DNA of 10,420 nucleotides from Elusimicrobiales bacterium (GCA_026419335.1 JANZZP010000047.1:1-10420), one strand, 5' to 3'. Shown: positions 1-8,245, counted from the first letter of the stretch. Numbers and translations are program-made. Notes: generated by a model from the letters alone, not told the origin.

Positions 1-19
1 AGATGTGTATAAGAGACAG
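1..19. other. Nextera/Tn5 mosaic-end adapter, library artefact
   Basis: The first 19 bases, AGATGTGTATAAGAGACAG, are exactly the transferred strand of the engineered Tn5 mosaic end used in tagmentation libraries. Natural IS50 ends differ from this hybrid sequence. Genomic sequence starts at base 20. This is untrimmed adapter at a contig end and should be removed before annotation or submission. Confidence 0.97.
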
Positions 20-111
20 CAGAAGCAGCGCGGATAAAATACAGGGAAGTAATTACTAACTATCCAGAGCACCCAGCAGTGCAGTATGCAGAGAAGGTGG
101 CGGGGGAATGA
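20..111 (+). CDS. TPR protein, C-terminal end only (5' partial)
   Basis: This is the last 29 codons of a second copy of the TPR protein encoded at 4518-5123, cut by the contig end. The first complete codon is at 22. The peptide runs from EAARIKYREV to YAEKVAGE and is identical to residues 173-201 of the complete copy. It covers helix B of the last TPR and the tail; the NYPEHP turn is typical of CpoB/BamD-type TPRs. The TGA stop (109-111) overlaps the ATG of the next gene (108-110) in an ATGA junction, so translation is probably coupled. The rest of the gene, including any signal-peptide microsatellite, lies outside the window. Confidence 0.85.
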
Positions 112-125
112 AAAAGACAATAATT
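20..125 (+). repeat. 106-bp perfect direct repeat, copy 1
   Basis: Bases 20-125 are identical to 5032-5137 (offset 5012). The repeat covers the end of the TPR gene, the ATGA junction, and the first six codons (MKKTII) of the following gene. After that the two downstream genes are unrelated. True copy length is unknown because the contig begins here; a repeat of this kind probably caused the assembly break. Confidence 0.95.
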
Positions 126-710
126 TTAATTTTTATATTTATGACATCTGTATGTATTTATGCAGAAGAAGTGGATTTTAAATCAAATACTTCTATAATT
201 ATAATTGATACAAAAATAAATTCGGTAGCAGTAAATACAGCCAATGATACTAAATCTTATGATAAAGAAAAGGGGCATAAAGATTTCTATATGGCAGAGG
301 AGTGTTTTAGGAAAGGGGATTATGAAAGTGCAAATAAATATTATGAAAAATATATTTTAAAAAAACTCAATAAAAAGATTTTGGATTATATAAAATAGAA
401 ATATAGTAACAACAAAAACGCATTAAATATAAACAATATTGAAAACTATAAGAATATAGATAAGAAATATTTAATTCAAATTGCAATTGAAAAAATACAA
501 AATGATAATGTGGATGAAGGAATGGAGATGTTAAAAAAAATAGCTTGCGATAAAGATAGTGATTATTATGAACAATGGATTGCATTAAAAACAATTTTTG
601 GTTCGGGATATAAATTTAATAACGATGTTTTACAAAAGATTTATAAAAAAATAGAATCTGAGAATAAGTCAAAAATTTATAAAATATATATAAAAAGAGA
701 GCCTATATAA
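108..710 (+). pseudogene. small secreted TPR protein, interrupted by in-frame TAG
   Basis: The frame is open from ATG 108 to TAA 708-710 except for one TAG at 396-398, giving fragments of 96 codons before it and 103 after. The N-terminus is a signal peptide (MKKTIILIF to CIYA, cut before EE), followed by a TPR around residues 59-85 (DFYMAEECFRKGDYESANKY). The secreted protein at 8300-8758 matches on both sides of the stop: DFYMAEECFRKGDYESA with DFYLAEKHYEQGNYAEA, and DEGMEMLKKI with EKAEELLKEI downstream. So this was one gene of about 200 residues. The SD AAGGTGG (94-100) lies in the preceding TPR gene, which overlaps the start by 4 bp. A GTG at 510 could restart translation but lacks a clear SD. 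It probably bound a protein partner in the periplasm; function unknown. Confidence 0.75.
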
Positions 711-750
711 ACAAGAGATAAATAGCCATAAAAATTTAATTATTATATTT

Positions 751-1938
751 TTGCTATTTGTAATAATGTTGTGTTTGGCAGGGTGCGAAAAAAAGATGAT
801 TGACCAATTTAGATGTGCAAATATGGAATATTGCACTGAGATAGTTTATACAGGTGTTGCTGGTAATCCAAGTAATAGGTTTTATACTACTTATTTTTCC
901 GATGGAACTAATTTTCGCGGTGACATTACCAAAGATGAGGCATCTCAATTTGTATTATATAATTTTTGTAATGATGAAATTGGGCCAGTTTTAAATCAAA
1001 ATTACTATAAATGGGAAGTTGGAACAGTAACTTCATCAAAAAACATATTTAATAAAGATTTTTCAAATCCTGATTATATATTTATAACAAATCAATCAAT
1101 AACACTAGAGGTTTCGTGCGCAACTAATCAAAATATAACACAAAAATTAGATATAACGGTTCATAATAAAATTTTTGATTCACTAGATTTGTGTAGTATT
1201 AATACTACAGATCCGCATTATGTATTTGATGGTTTATTTGATGCGATTGCAGCAAGGCAAAGAAGTTTTAAAGAAATATTAAAAGGCATGGCTTTTAAAG
1301 AAAGCACTTTTAATGCATGCGCGGAAAATGGCTCGTATTATGGCTTGATGCAAACGCCAGATCCAGCATCTAAATGTTTTACGGATTTATCAATTTTGAG
1401 AGGAGTACAAATTATTCGAAACAAAGCCAACATTATAATGGGTGGAAATCCCTCCAGTAATCAAGATATTAATTATACTGTCTATGATAATGGAAGCATA
1501 TACAATGAAACTTTATATGTGGCATCACAATTAACATATGAAAATTGGTGGAAGTTTACTCTTGCAGCATACAAACAAGGGCAATCAAAAGTATTGTTTG
1601 CTATGTTTTTACTAAATACATATATTCTTAATGGAGTTGATTATAATCCATATAATTTTGAAAGTGTAAGAGATGCAATAATAGTATATTGTAAGGATAT
1701 ATTTCTACAAAACGAATTTGCAAATGTGTGGATACAATGTAATTTGATAGATGATACTTATCATGGAATAAATGATATTATGATTACAGAGCCAGAGGAA
1801 GTACAACAAATGTTAAATTATGTTGCTCAGATACTTGGTGGAACGACATATTTATCACCATCATTGAATATTCAATATCCATATGTGCATGGTTATGCAA
1901 TTTCTTTTGGATTTGATTATAGTAAACCGCCAAGATAA
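751..1938 (+). CDS. lipoprotein with SLT lytic-transglycosylase-like domain
   Basis: Numbered from TTG 751. The lipobox LAGC ends at Cys12, so the mature protein is lipid-anchored. A middle segment rich in beta strand (about 20-150) has no motif I recognise. A goose-lysozyme/SLT fold follows: GMAFKES with the likely catalytic Glu184 and Ser185, then YYGLMQT (Gly198-Gln201), then AAYKQG (272-277) where SLT enzymes have AAYNAG. The expected activity is cleavage of the MurNAc-GlcNAc bond in peptidoglycan. The start is a problem: TTG 751 leaves the signal peptide without a charged n-region, while the same frame is open upstream with a good one (NSHKNLIIIFLL). An ATG at 728 seems to have lost its G, leaving AT-AAA. 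The gene may thus be untranslated or use a non-standard start. The stop sits next to the SD of the next gene. Confidence 0.75.
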   Translation: MLFVIMLCLAGCEKKMIDQFRCANMEYCTEIVYTGVAGNPSNRFYTTYFSDGTNFRGDITKDEASQFVLYNFCNDEIGPVLNQNYYKWEVGTVTSSKNIFNKDFSNPDYIFITNQSITLEVSCATNQNITQKLDITVHNKIFDSLDLCSINTTDPHYVFDGLFDAIAARQRSFKEILKGMAFKESTFNACAENGSYYGLMQTPDPASKCFTDLSILRGVQIIRNKANIIMGGNPSSNQDINYTVYDNGSIYNETLYVASQLTYENWWKFTLAAYKQGQSKVLFAMFLLNTYILNGVDYNPYNFESVRDAIIVYCKDIFLQNEFANVWIQCNLIDDTYHGINDIMITEPEEVQQMLNYVAQILGGTTYLSPSLNIQYPYVHGYAISFGFDYSKPPR

Positions 1939-1944
1939 AGGAGG
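1937..1944 (+). promoter_or_regulatory. strong Shine-Dalgarno that sets the start at 1949
   Basis: AAAGGAGG lies 4 nt before ATG 1949. It decides this start over an in-frame ATG at 1883, which lies inside the preceding gene and would put about 22 non-signal residues before the signal peptide. Confidence 0.8.
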
Positions 1945-1948
1945 CATT

Positions 1949-2962
1949 ATGAAAAAATTATTAATTTTATTATTGTTATTATTTTTTATAAATTATCTAG
2001 ACGCAAAAATAAAAATAACGAAAGATGGTAAAATTTCTGAAAAAGTAGTGATGATAGAAAAAAAGGAATTAAAAGAAGCGATGAAAAGAGCAAAATCTGT
2101 AAAAGTTAAAAGTAATATTCGGATTAGAAGAATAAAAGAAGAAGAATTTAATAATTGTGTTTTATGTGAAGAAAAATTTAAAGTTGATTATTTGCTTGGT
2201 ATATATGCGGTTAGTGGTAGTTTTAGCCCGTGGGATAGCAATAAATTAGTATTAAGATATCGTATAGATGGTATGATAAATAAAAACAAATTAGATGCAA
2301 ATTCATATATATTGATAACAGAATATAATATTGATACAGATAAATTTAATGTTGTAGAAATAATAGAACATAAGTGGCCATTTAAGAATTGGCCAGATTA
2401 TTATTGGAATTATAAACAAAATTCATATACTTTATTAATAAAAAAATACAATAATAATGTTTTAGAAGATGTAAAGTATAAAAAAATCTTATATGGGAAA
2501 AATATTAGTAATATAATATCTAAACCTGAACAAGTCGACTATTCAACAAGTATTTCAGATCCTGAAAATAGAATTGTTATAGAGAAAAAATCTAATCAAG
2601 AAAATAAAATATATATAAAAGATAAAAATGGAACAAAAAAACAGATACTTAACTGGGGAACTGACCATAGATGGTTAGGAAATGATAATAATTTATGTTT
2701 TAGATATCTTATTGATTATAAAGATAATAGAGATTTTTATAGTATGCCAAGAAATACACGATTTAATGTAATGTTTTATAATATTGAAAAAAAAGAATAT
2801 AGATATTTGGATTTTAATAATACTATTAAAAATATTGAAAGTGATAATTTTAGTTTTATGATGACTCTATCAATTAGTAATGATAGAAAAAAAATATTAT
2901 ATATGTTTAATGACAGGGGCGAAAATTTTGGTATATTAGAATTAAAGGAGCCATTAAATTGA
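1949..2962 (+). CDS. secreted TolB/PD40-like beta-propeller protein
   Basis: The protein has 337 residues. Residues 1-19 form a signal peptide (MKKLLILLLLLFF to LDA). A charged helical stretch follows (about 28-66), with a Cys pair CVLC at 70-73. The rest is beta-rich with repeats in the style of TolB/PD40 propeller blades: SFSPWDSNKLVLRY (91-104), SISDPENRIVIEKKSN (201-216) and LSISNDRKKILYMFNDRG (307-324). Blades of that form (a polar turn, a strand, then a second strand reporting a value) usually bind proteins or ligands. I see no catalytic residues. The frame is intact. The TGA stop overlaps the TTG start of the next gene by 4 bp, which suggests coupled translation. The propeller assignment is inferred from repeat texture, not from a clear family match. 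Confidence 0.6.
   Translation: MKKLLILLLLLFFINYLDAKIKITKDGKISEKVVMIEKKELKEAMKRAKSVKVKSNIRIRRIKEEEFNNCVLCEEKFKVDYLLGIYAVSGSFSPWDSNKLVLRYRIDGMINKNKLDANSYILITEYNIDTDKFNVVEIIEHKWPFKNWPDYYWNYKQNSYTLLIKKYNNNVLEDVKYKKILYGKNISNIISKPEQVDYSTSISDPENRIVIEKKSNQENKIYIKDKNGTKKQILNWGTDHRWLGNDNNLCFRYLIDYKDNRDFYSMPRNTRFNVMFYNIEKKEYRYLDFNNTIKNIESDNFSFMMTLSISNDRKKILYMFNDRGENFGILELKEPLN
2944..2950 (+). promoter_or_regulatory. Shine-Dalgarno supporting a TTG start at 2959
   Basis: AAAGGAG sits 8 nt before TTG 2959 inside the end of the preceding gene. The TTG shares bases with that gene's TGA (TTGA overlap), a normal coupled junction. The TTG frame gives a proper signal peptide ending YA before SLYYDDY. Confidence 0.7.
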
Positions 2963-3423
2963 AGTTATACATAAAATTACATTTATTTATAATAATTGTT
3001 TATTTGTTAATTTTTTCATTTGTCAAATTATATGCGTCACTTTATTACGATGATTATATTGATAATCCAAGATATCGGGATGAAACAAATTCATAAAGTA
3101 TTCTTTTCAAAGAACCCCGAGATCTTGTTGCAATAAAAGTAAATGATGACCCTGCAAATAATCAATATCCTTCTATTCCAACAATATTCTTTATTGATGA
3201 TTTGCAATATGGGGTTGTGTGGAATTATTACAATAATGGTCAATACTATATTACTAAAAAAGGGAAATTTAATTCAAAAGCAAGTTCTTTATATTGCAGT
3301 ATAGCGGCATTTAGTAACCGCGATATTTTTATTGGTGATAATACTAATGACAGAATCGTTAAGTTGAATTGGGATTATAATAAAATAAATTTTTTAATTG
3401 AATAGATTAATGAAGATATAGGT

Positions 3424-4362
3424 ATGAAACAGTTAAATTTAGACAGAAATGAAAAATTATATATTTTATATTCTGGTTCACATCTTATCAAAATAATGAC
3501 AAAGGATTTTAATTTTTTAAATAATATTGGCCAAAATATTCTTATGAGTCCTTGTGGATTAGCAGTTAATGATTCAGATGTAAATAATATTTATATTTAT
3601 GTATCTGATATTAATAATGGCAATAATTTAATTTATAAATTTAATACATCTGGGAATGTAATTACATCAATCAATGCTATTAATGTTTGTGGGCTTTTAA
3701 ATAATGCGCAATTTGGATATATGGATTGTGATGTATTCGGGAATTTATATGTAGTGGATCCTGTAAATAATAAAATATATAAATTTAATCCGGAACTGGA
3801 ATATCTGGATACTTGTAGCGGCGGTTATCAGAAACCATTTACAAACCTGCGTTCTGTGGCGATGGATAAGATATATAATTATCAGGGGAAGCCAGGAAGT
3901 GTGGCGTCTTATGGGATGGTATTTACACTTGAGAAGCAGAGGGTGCAGTATTTTGATATCGGGATGGATATAGTGCGAATAAATGCTGTAAAAGATTTTT
4001 TCTTGCCCGAAAGAGGGGGAGAGGCAGAGATAGAATATGTGCTGACAGAGCCGGGATACCAGACAATAAAAGTATTGGATGGGGATGGGAATTATATAAA
4101 GACATTGAAAGACAATGAAACAGTGTGGATGGCAGGGAAGAAGGTAATAAAATGGGATGGTAAGGATGTAGATGGGCGTATGGTGGTAGGAGGGGACTAT
4201 ATAATAGAGATAACAGCAAGGGATTTTTATAAAAATGTGACAAAGAATCAGTTATGCCCGGTGACTGTGTATTATACACCTACAATATGGTCTCTTACAG
4301 CAGAGCCAAAAGTCATTACCCCTGGGCAGAATATAACAAAGCTAAATCTAGAGACAGGCTAA
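3424..4362 (+). CDS. open 3' part of copy 1: NHL blades plus FlgD-Ig domain
   Basis: This is the longest uninterrupted part of the broken gene above, 312 codons from ATG 3424. It lacks a signal peptide and has only a weak SD, so independent expression is doubtful. NHL-like blades include CGLAVND...NIYIYVSDINNG and CDVFGNLYVVDPVNNKIYKF (about 104-123). Residues about 195-280 form a FlgD-type Ig domain: EAEIEYVLTEPG, TIKVLDGDGNYIKTL, then VIKWDGKDVDGRMVVGGDY, the canonical WDGKD..G...GGDY core. Such domains often end extracellular or surface proteins of gliding or multi-protein envelope systems. From 3703 on the DNA nearly matches the 9584-9915 block and is much richer in GC than the upstream part. 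Confidence 0.6.
   Translation: MKQLNLDRNEKLYILYSGSHLIKIMTKDFNFLNNIGQNILMSPCGLAVNDSDVNNIYIYVSDINNGNNLIYKFNTSGNVITSINAINVCGLLNNAQFGYMDCDVFGNLYVVDPVNNKIYKFNPELEYLDTCSGGYQKPFTNLRSVAMDKIYNYQGKPGSVASYGMVFTLEKQRVQYFDIGMDIVRINAVKDFFLPERGGEAEIEYVLTEPGYQTIKVLDGDGNYIKTLKDNETVWMAGKKVIKWDGKDVDGRMVVGGDYIIEITARDFYKNVTKNQLCPVTVYYTPTIWSLTAEPKVITPGQNITKLNLETG
3703..4034 (+). repeat. 332-bp near-identical block, NHL/FlgD copy 1
   Basis: It aligns without gaps to 9584-9915 (offset 5881). I count about 15 mismatches by hand, so about 95% identity, with most differences in the last 60 bp. Immediately 5' of 3703 the two genes drop to weakly similar protein sequence. The block has roughly 43% GC against about 20-25% upstream. 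Confidence 0.9.
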
Positions 4363-4364
4363 TT

Positions 4365-4410
4365 ACCTTCTCCCCTTGGGGAAAAGGTGGGGATGAGGGG
4401 ACTTTTTTGT
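4365..4410. repeat. REP-like GC-rich palindrome, possible terminator
   Basis: Bases 4365-4388 form a hairpin: ACCTT pairs with AAGGT, and TCCCC with GGGGA across a TT turn, with one C-A mismatch. It is followed by GGTGGGGATGAGGGG and a T tract (4403-4408). It stands out in AT-rich DNA and resembles the dispersed repeats that give spurious PSPLGEKVRMRG-type peptides in many bacterial genomes. It sits where the FlgD-type protein stops abruptly. It could also end transcription of unit 1 before the promoter at 4459. Confidence 0.5.
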
Positions 4411-4458
4411 AATTGGTCAATGGTATGTTTTAAACAGGGATTAAAAGTTAAAAAACCT

Positions 4459-4487
4459 TTGACAGAAATAGAAATGTTCATTATTAT
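4459..4487 (+). promoter_or_regulatory. sigma70-type promoter of the second unit
   Basis: A perfect -35 TTGACA (4459-4464) is followed after 17 bp by TATTAT (4482-4487). Transcription would start near 4494-4496, leaving a leader of about 20 nt before the SD at 4507-4511. It lies in the only sizeable intergenic gap on the + strand (4363-4514) and would drive the whole 4518-10049 series. AT-rich DNA produces -10 matches easily; the perfect -35 and spacing are the support. Confidence 0.6.
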
Positions 4488-4517
4488 ATTTATATAATAA
4501 ATAAAAGAGGGAAAATG

Positions 4518-5119
<602 letters not shown>

Positions 5120-5123
<4 letters not shown>

Positions 5124-5761
5124 AAAAGACAATAATTATTTTTTTTATGTTATTTATTTTTATTAATATATTTGCAAATGAACAATCAATAGAATTAAGT
5201 TATGGATTTATTGATTTTAATACTTTTTTTCTTTTTAACTATTTAACGTTAACTTTTATTGACCCGCCAATAATACTCAATTTTAATAAAATAGAAAAAT
5301 CAGATACAAAAAATTTAAATTTTAAAATTTTAGTAAAACAATTATGGGCTAAAGAATGGGATTATTATTTAAAATTTTCTATAATGAAATTTAATGGCAA
5401 TGTTTCGTATTTATCATCAGATAAAGAATATTATGCTTTAACGACGGATGACATAATAATATTATATTTTAGCCCAATAGGAATAGAATATAGTTTTTGT
5501 AACATTAGTATTTTGAATTTTTTCTTTGAGATTGATTTTGGGATAATATATTTTGATAAGTATTGTTCGGGATTTTTTAAGCACGGTTTAGCGATAGGTG
5601 AAATAACCGGGAATGAGAATTATTGGCCTATTTTTTTAGATTGCAATTATGCATTGGGATTAAAAATAAATTTACAAAAAACTACAAGGTTAACAATAAA
5701 AACAGGAATGATTATACCAATAACTGTTTTAATTTCTTTTGGTCTTGAATTTGTAAATTAA
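5120..5761 (+). CDS. putative beta-barrel outer-membrane protein, unknown function
   Basis: The protein has 213 residues. Residues 1-19 form a signal peptide (MKKTIIIFFMLFIFI to FA). The mature part is rich in aromatic residues and alternates polar and hydrophobic residues in short strands, for example SIELSYGFIDF, DYYLKFSIMKF, IIILYFSPIGIEYSF and FEIDFGIIYFD, and ends ITVLISFGLEFVN. Strands separated by turns and a strand-like C-terminus with an aromatic residue near the end fit a small 8-10-stranded barrel. There is no family match I can name. The start overlaps the TPR stop by 4 bp. The gene is intact and very AT-rich, unlike the TPR gene before it, and follows it with a shared start region, as if inserted into a fixed slot. 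Confidence 0.6.
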
Positions 5762-5771
5762 AGAAGGATAT

Positions 5772-7239
5772 ATGTTTAAAATATTATTTAAATGGTTGAT
5801 TTTTATAATGATGATGTTATAAATTTTTGGTTTTATAGTATGTAGTGGAGGAGGTGGAACCCAGCTACCTGATGTTTATCTTACACCGGTATTAAGTTAT
5901 AATATAAATTTTGATTTATCATACCCTATGCTTTGCGATGGGATATTAAAAACAAATAATATGAGTATAAAACCGACGATTTTATTATGTTTTGGAAGTC
6001 AGGCATATAATGCTTATTCTTATAATATTAATATTTTTTATTATTTGTATAATTCTTCGTGGAAATAGATTGGGAGTGGGTCATATTGGTATGATTCAAC
6101 AAAAGCCGGAGAAATTAAAGAAATAACACTTCCTACAATAAATCTTTTCAGTGAATTATTTAGAAATAAAAGTTATTTTATCTGCGTATGAAATTACTCA
6201 GAAGGAAAGATTAAAACACAATTTTTATGCAACTAAACAATTTTCAATTTACTTATTTAACACTGTGACATGTGCTGTTCAAACGACTCCAATAATTGTT
6301 TGTCCGGGAGCTGCTGCTACCCAAACAATTATTGCTAATATTGATACGCAAACAATTGCAAAAGAACATAACTTCCTTTCAACTTGTTTGTTAGAAGTTC
6401 CGTATTCATTTACTGGCGGGACACCTGCCGATATAGATTATGATTTTCAGGTCGTATCAAATCAAACTGTAAATGACAAAATGAAAACAGGGGCACCGAC
6501 AGAATTAGTTATTGACAAAACAAATAAAAAGATTAAATTTAAACCGCAGGCAACAGGTTCATCAATAGATGGAACAAAAGATAAACCTGTTGGTCTAAAA
6601 TATAAAATAATTTTTATATACAAAGGGACGCCTGTACAGTATTATTATATTGAACAGGATGACATAAACAGGGCGCGGCAAGAATACCAATGGTTTCAGG
6701 AAAACGGTATTTCAATATATGTTCCAAATAGGGATGCTTTTGGAGGTATAAATAGCAAATTATATGTTGGCACACCTGCCGCGAACTATCTTATAGAAGC
6801 TTTTCTTAACAGGCAATTAACACAATTGCATACATCAATTTCAGGAAGTTATCCGAATGTTCTTTATACGAGCACATGGAGAAATCCGTATTGGAATCTT
6901 TATCTTGGGAGTGAATGGACATCACAACATTTATTAGGCAAAGCAGTGGATTGTAAGCCGGCCGGAGCAGGACAGACAGCAATAAATTATAAAAATCAAT
7001 GGAGTACTGTAATTACCCTGGCGGATTTTTGCTTGCTGGAAATGGGAGGTAGGATTTTAAAAAGTAGTGTAACAGGATGGTATAATCTTGTTTCAGGAGA
7101 TGATTATTATAATCCTGCGGAAAATAGAACTTAGAATTATGTACCAACTTCAATAGATGTATTACCTGGAGATAGTACAACTATTGAAATTGGTTATCAG
7201 AGAGCAACTCATTATCATTTGGACAACAGATATCAGTGA
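5772..7239 (+). pseudogene. lipoprotein with M15-type peptidase domain, broken
   Basis: ATG 5772 follows AAGGA (5764-5768). The frame encodes a signal peptide, a lipobox-like FIVC with Cys at codon 24, then an SGGGG tether. It is broken by TAA 5820-5822 in the signal core, TAG 6066-6068, a frameshift near 6140-6160 (restoring two A's at about 6155 would read FSENYLEI and rejoin the frames), and TAG 7132-7134. Past the last stop the frame stays open for 34 codons to TGA 7237-7239 and encodes THYHLDN, the expected final zinc-ligand motif of M15 peptidases. The whole gene is therefore about 1.47 kb, the peptidase counterpart of the transglycosylase lipoprotein of unit 1. Four lesions make a decayed gene the most likely state. 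Confidence 0.75.
6151..7134 (+). CDS. open core of the M15-type peptidase gene
   Basis: This is the longest intact segment, 327 codons from GTG 6151, which is a frame boundary and not a convincing start. An Ig-like region comes first: LLEVPYSFTGGTPADIDYDF and VIDKTNKKIKFKPQATG recall cadherin-like putative Ig domains. The peptidase domain starts near residue 175. SQHLLGKAVD at 258-267 matches the SxHxxGxAxD signature of M15 D,D-carboxypeptidases/endopeptidases (zinc ligands His260 and Asp267). GWYNLVSG follows near the end. The third ligand (HxD) is missing here because it lies beyond the TAG, so this product alone should be inactive. Expected substrate of the intact enzyme: D-Ala-containing peptide cross-links or stems of peptidoglycan. 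Confidence 0.65.
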   Translation: MNYLEIKVILSAYEITQKERLKHNFYATKQFSIYLFNTVTCAVQTTPIIVCPGAAATQTIIANIDTQTIAKEHNFLSTCLLEVPYSFTGGTPADIDYDFQVVSNQTVNDKMKTGAPTELVIDKTNKKIKFKPQATGSSIDGTKDKPVGLKYKIIFIYKGTPVQYYYIEQDDINRARQEYQWFQENGISIYVPNRDAFGGINSKLYVGTPAANYLIEAFLNRQLTQLHTSISGSYPNVLYTSTWRNPYWNLYLGSEWTSQHLLGKAVDCKPAGAGQTAINYKNQWSTVITLADFCLLEMGGRILKSSVTGWYNLVSGDDYYNPAENRT

Positions 7240-7255
7240 TGAAATGGAGGTAAAA

Positions 7256-8245
7256 ATGAAGAAGATTTTATTAATAATTGCATTGATTTTTTTTGAAATA
7301 ACAATTTTTGGGAAAGTATTACCAGAAGAATATTATAAACTAAAAAGTCAATTGTGGATAGAGGACGATCCAACTGCATATGCAGCAATTCGTTTTAGCA
7401 GGGAAGAAGATTTAAGAATTATTAAATCTTTATTTGAGATATTGAAAGAATATAAGCCTGATACACAGGAGATAATAAATGAACGTTATTATATTGAAAG
7501 TGCCTTTCGCGCATTAATGCCTGTAACAGAATATAAAGATTATGATGAGGCATTTTTTGATGATTTTAAACTATGTGATAAGGAAAGACAAAGATATTTA
7601 TTGGTAATAAAAAAATGGCGGAAAGAAGAAGCGATAAAATATTATATTGATAATGGCAATCCAGAGCAGGATGCTATAAAAATGATAGAAGATTTATGGA
7701 CGATAAAAAACAAAGAAAATTATGAGATTGGAAAAGTTAGGATAAATGAATTATTTGAAAAAAAGATTTATGATATTGATTTTATATGTTCATATTTTGA
7801 ATCTATTGATGAAAAAGAAAAAGAAAGATATATAATAAATTTTTATGAGAAATATTTTAATAATATGGATGTAAGACAATTAAATAATAAGAATATATAT
7901 GTGTTTTTAAGATATTTAATAACATATAATAAAAAACGACAAAATGAAATAATAAATAAATTTTTTGATAAAATAAATAATAATAATTTTGTTTTAATAA
8001 AAGTTATTAATGCATCTGATAAAATAAAAGATTCTTTGCTTAATATTGTTTGTGATGATAATGTTATTTTTGAAGATGGTTTAAAAAAGAAGGCGATAGT
8101 TTTTTTAAAACAAAATAAAGGATTACTTGATAATAGGAAAGAAAAAAAAATTTGGATCAATGAGGGTGTAAGAAAATTTTTAATAAAAAACAAGGATGCG
8201 ATACAATATAAAAATGAAACTTACAATATATTAATTGCGCGATGA
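7256..8245 (+). CDS. secreted helical protein of unknown function
   Basis: The protein has 329 residues from ATG 7256, set by SD GGAGGT (7246-7251); an upstream in-frame ATG at 7157 lies inside the end of the peptidase gene. Residues 1-19 are a signal peptide (MKKILLIIALIFFEITIFG), then KVLPEEYY. The rest is strongly charged and helical (Lys, Glu, Asn, Ile rich), with amphipathic helices such as EEDLRIIKSLFEILKEYK and KKWRKEEAIKYYID. This suggests an alpha-solenoid, but I see no repeat consensus and no catalytic motif. The frame is intact. It starts 16 nt after the peptidase gene stop and is followed directly by the small TPR gene, so it belongs to the same transcript. An accessory or inhibitor of the neighbouring hydrolase is conceivable but nothing in the sequence shows it. 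Confidence 0.65.
   Translation: MKKILLIIALIFFEITIFGKVLPEEYYKLKSQLWIEDDPTAYAAIRFSREEDLRIIKSLFEILKEYKPDTQEIINERYYIESAFRALMPVTEYKDYDEAFFDDFKLCDKERQRYLLVIKKWRKEEAIKYYIDNGNPEQDAIKMIEDLWTIKNKENYEIGKVRINELFEKKIYDIDFICSYFESIDEKEKERYIINFYEKYFNNMDVRQLNNKNIYVFLRYLITYNKKRQNEIINKFFDKINNNNFVLIKVINASDKIKDSLLNIVCDDNVIFEDGLKKKAIVFLKQNKGLLDNRKEKKIWINEGVRKFLIKNKDAIQYKNETYNILIAR

Larger units (their letters stand above)
2959..4362 (+). pseudogene. NHL-repeat/FlgD-Ig secreted protein, broken copy 1
   Basis: One frame runs from TTG 2959 to TAA 4360-4362, interrupted by TAA 3094-3096 and TAG 3403-3405. The homologue at 8822 aligns across both stops: signal peptide then SLYYDDYIDN (SLYYDDYLDN there); IAAFSNRDIFIGDNTNDRIV against IAAFS...DIFISETGNNRIV between the stops; then NAQFGYMDCD onward. 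This proves one ancestral gene. Expected design: signal peptide, NHL-type propeller blades, then a FlgD-type Ig domain. The 3' end is also abnormal: a further domain begins (SLTAEPKVITPGQ) and stops after a few residues at the edge of the GC-rich palindrome at 4365, which suggests truncation by that element. No full-length product is expected without readthrough. Confidence 0.8.

Noticed and set aside
1..19. Transposon end of a natural Tn5/IS50 element
   Set aside because: It is the synthetic hybrid mosaic end, exactly at the contig edge, with no 9-bp target duplication or transposase.
510..710. Independent small gene starting at GTG 510
   Set aside because: It is in frame with 108-398 across one TAG and aligns to the C-terminal half of the paralogue at 8300, so it is part of the same gene.
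1883..1948. Earlier start for the beta-propeller gene at ATG 1883
   Set aside because: It lies inside the transglycosylase gene; the strong SD and signal peptide point to ATG 1949.
3923..4279. Minus-strand frame opposite the NHL/FlgD gene, and similar ones at 4845-5132 and 9626-9961
   Set aside because: They are opposite well-supported genes, are rich in Ser, Pro, His and Leu as expected of antisense frames, and recur only because the + strand repeats recur.
4493..4498. TATAAT as -10 box of the unit 2 promoter
   Set aside because: It is 28 bp from TTGACA; TATTAT at 4482 has the proper 17-bp spacing.
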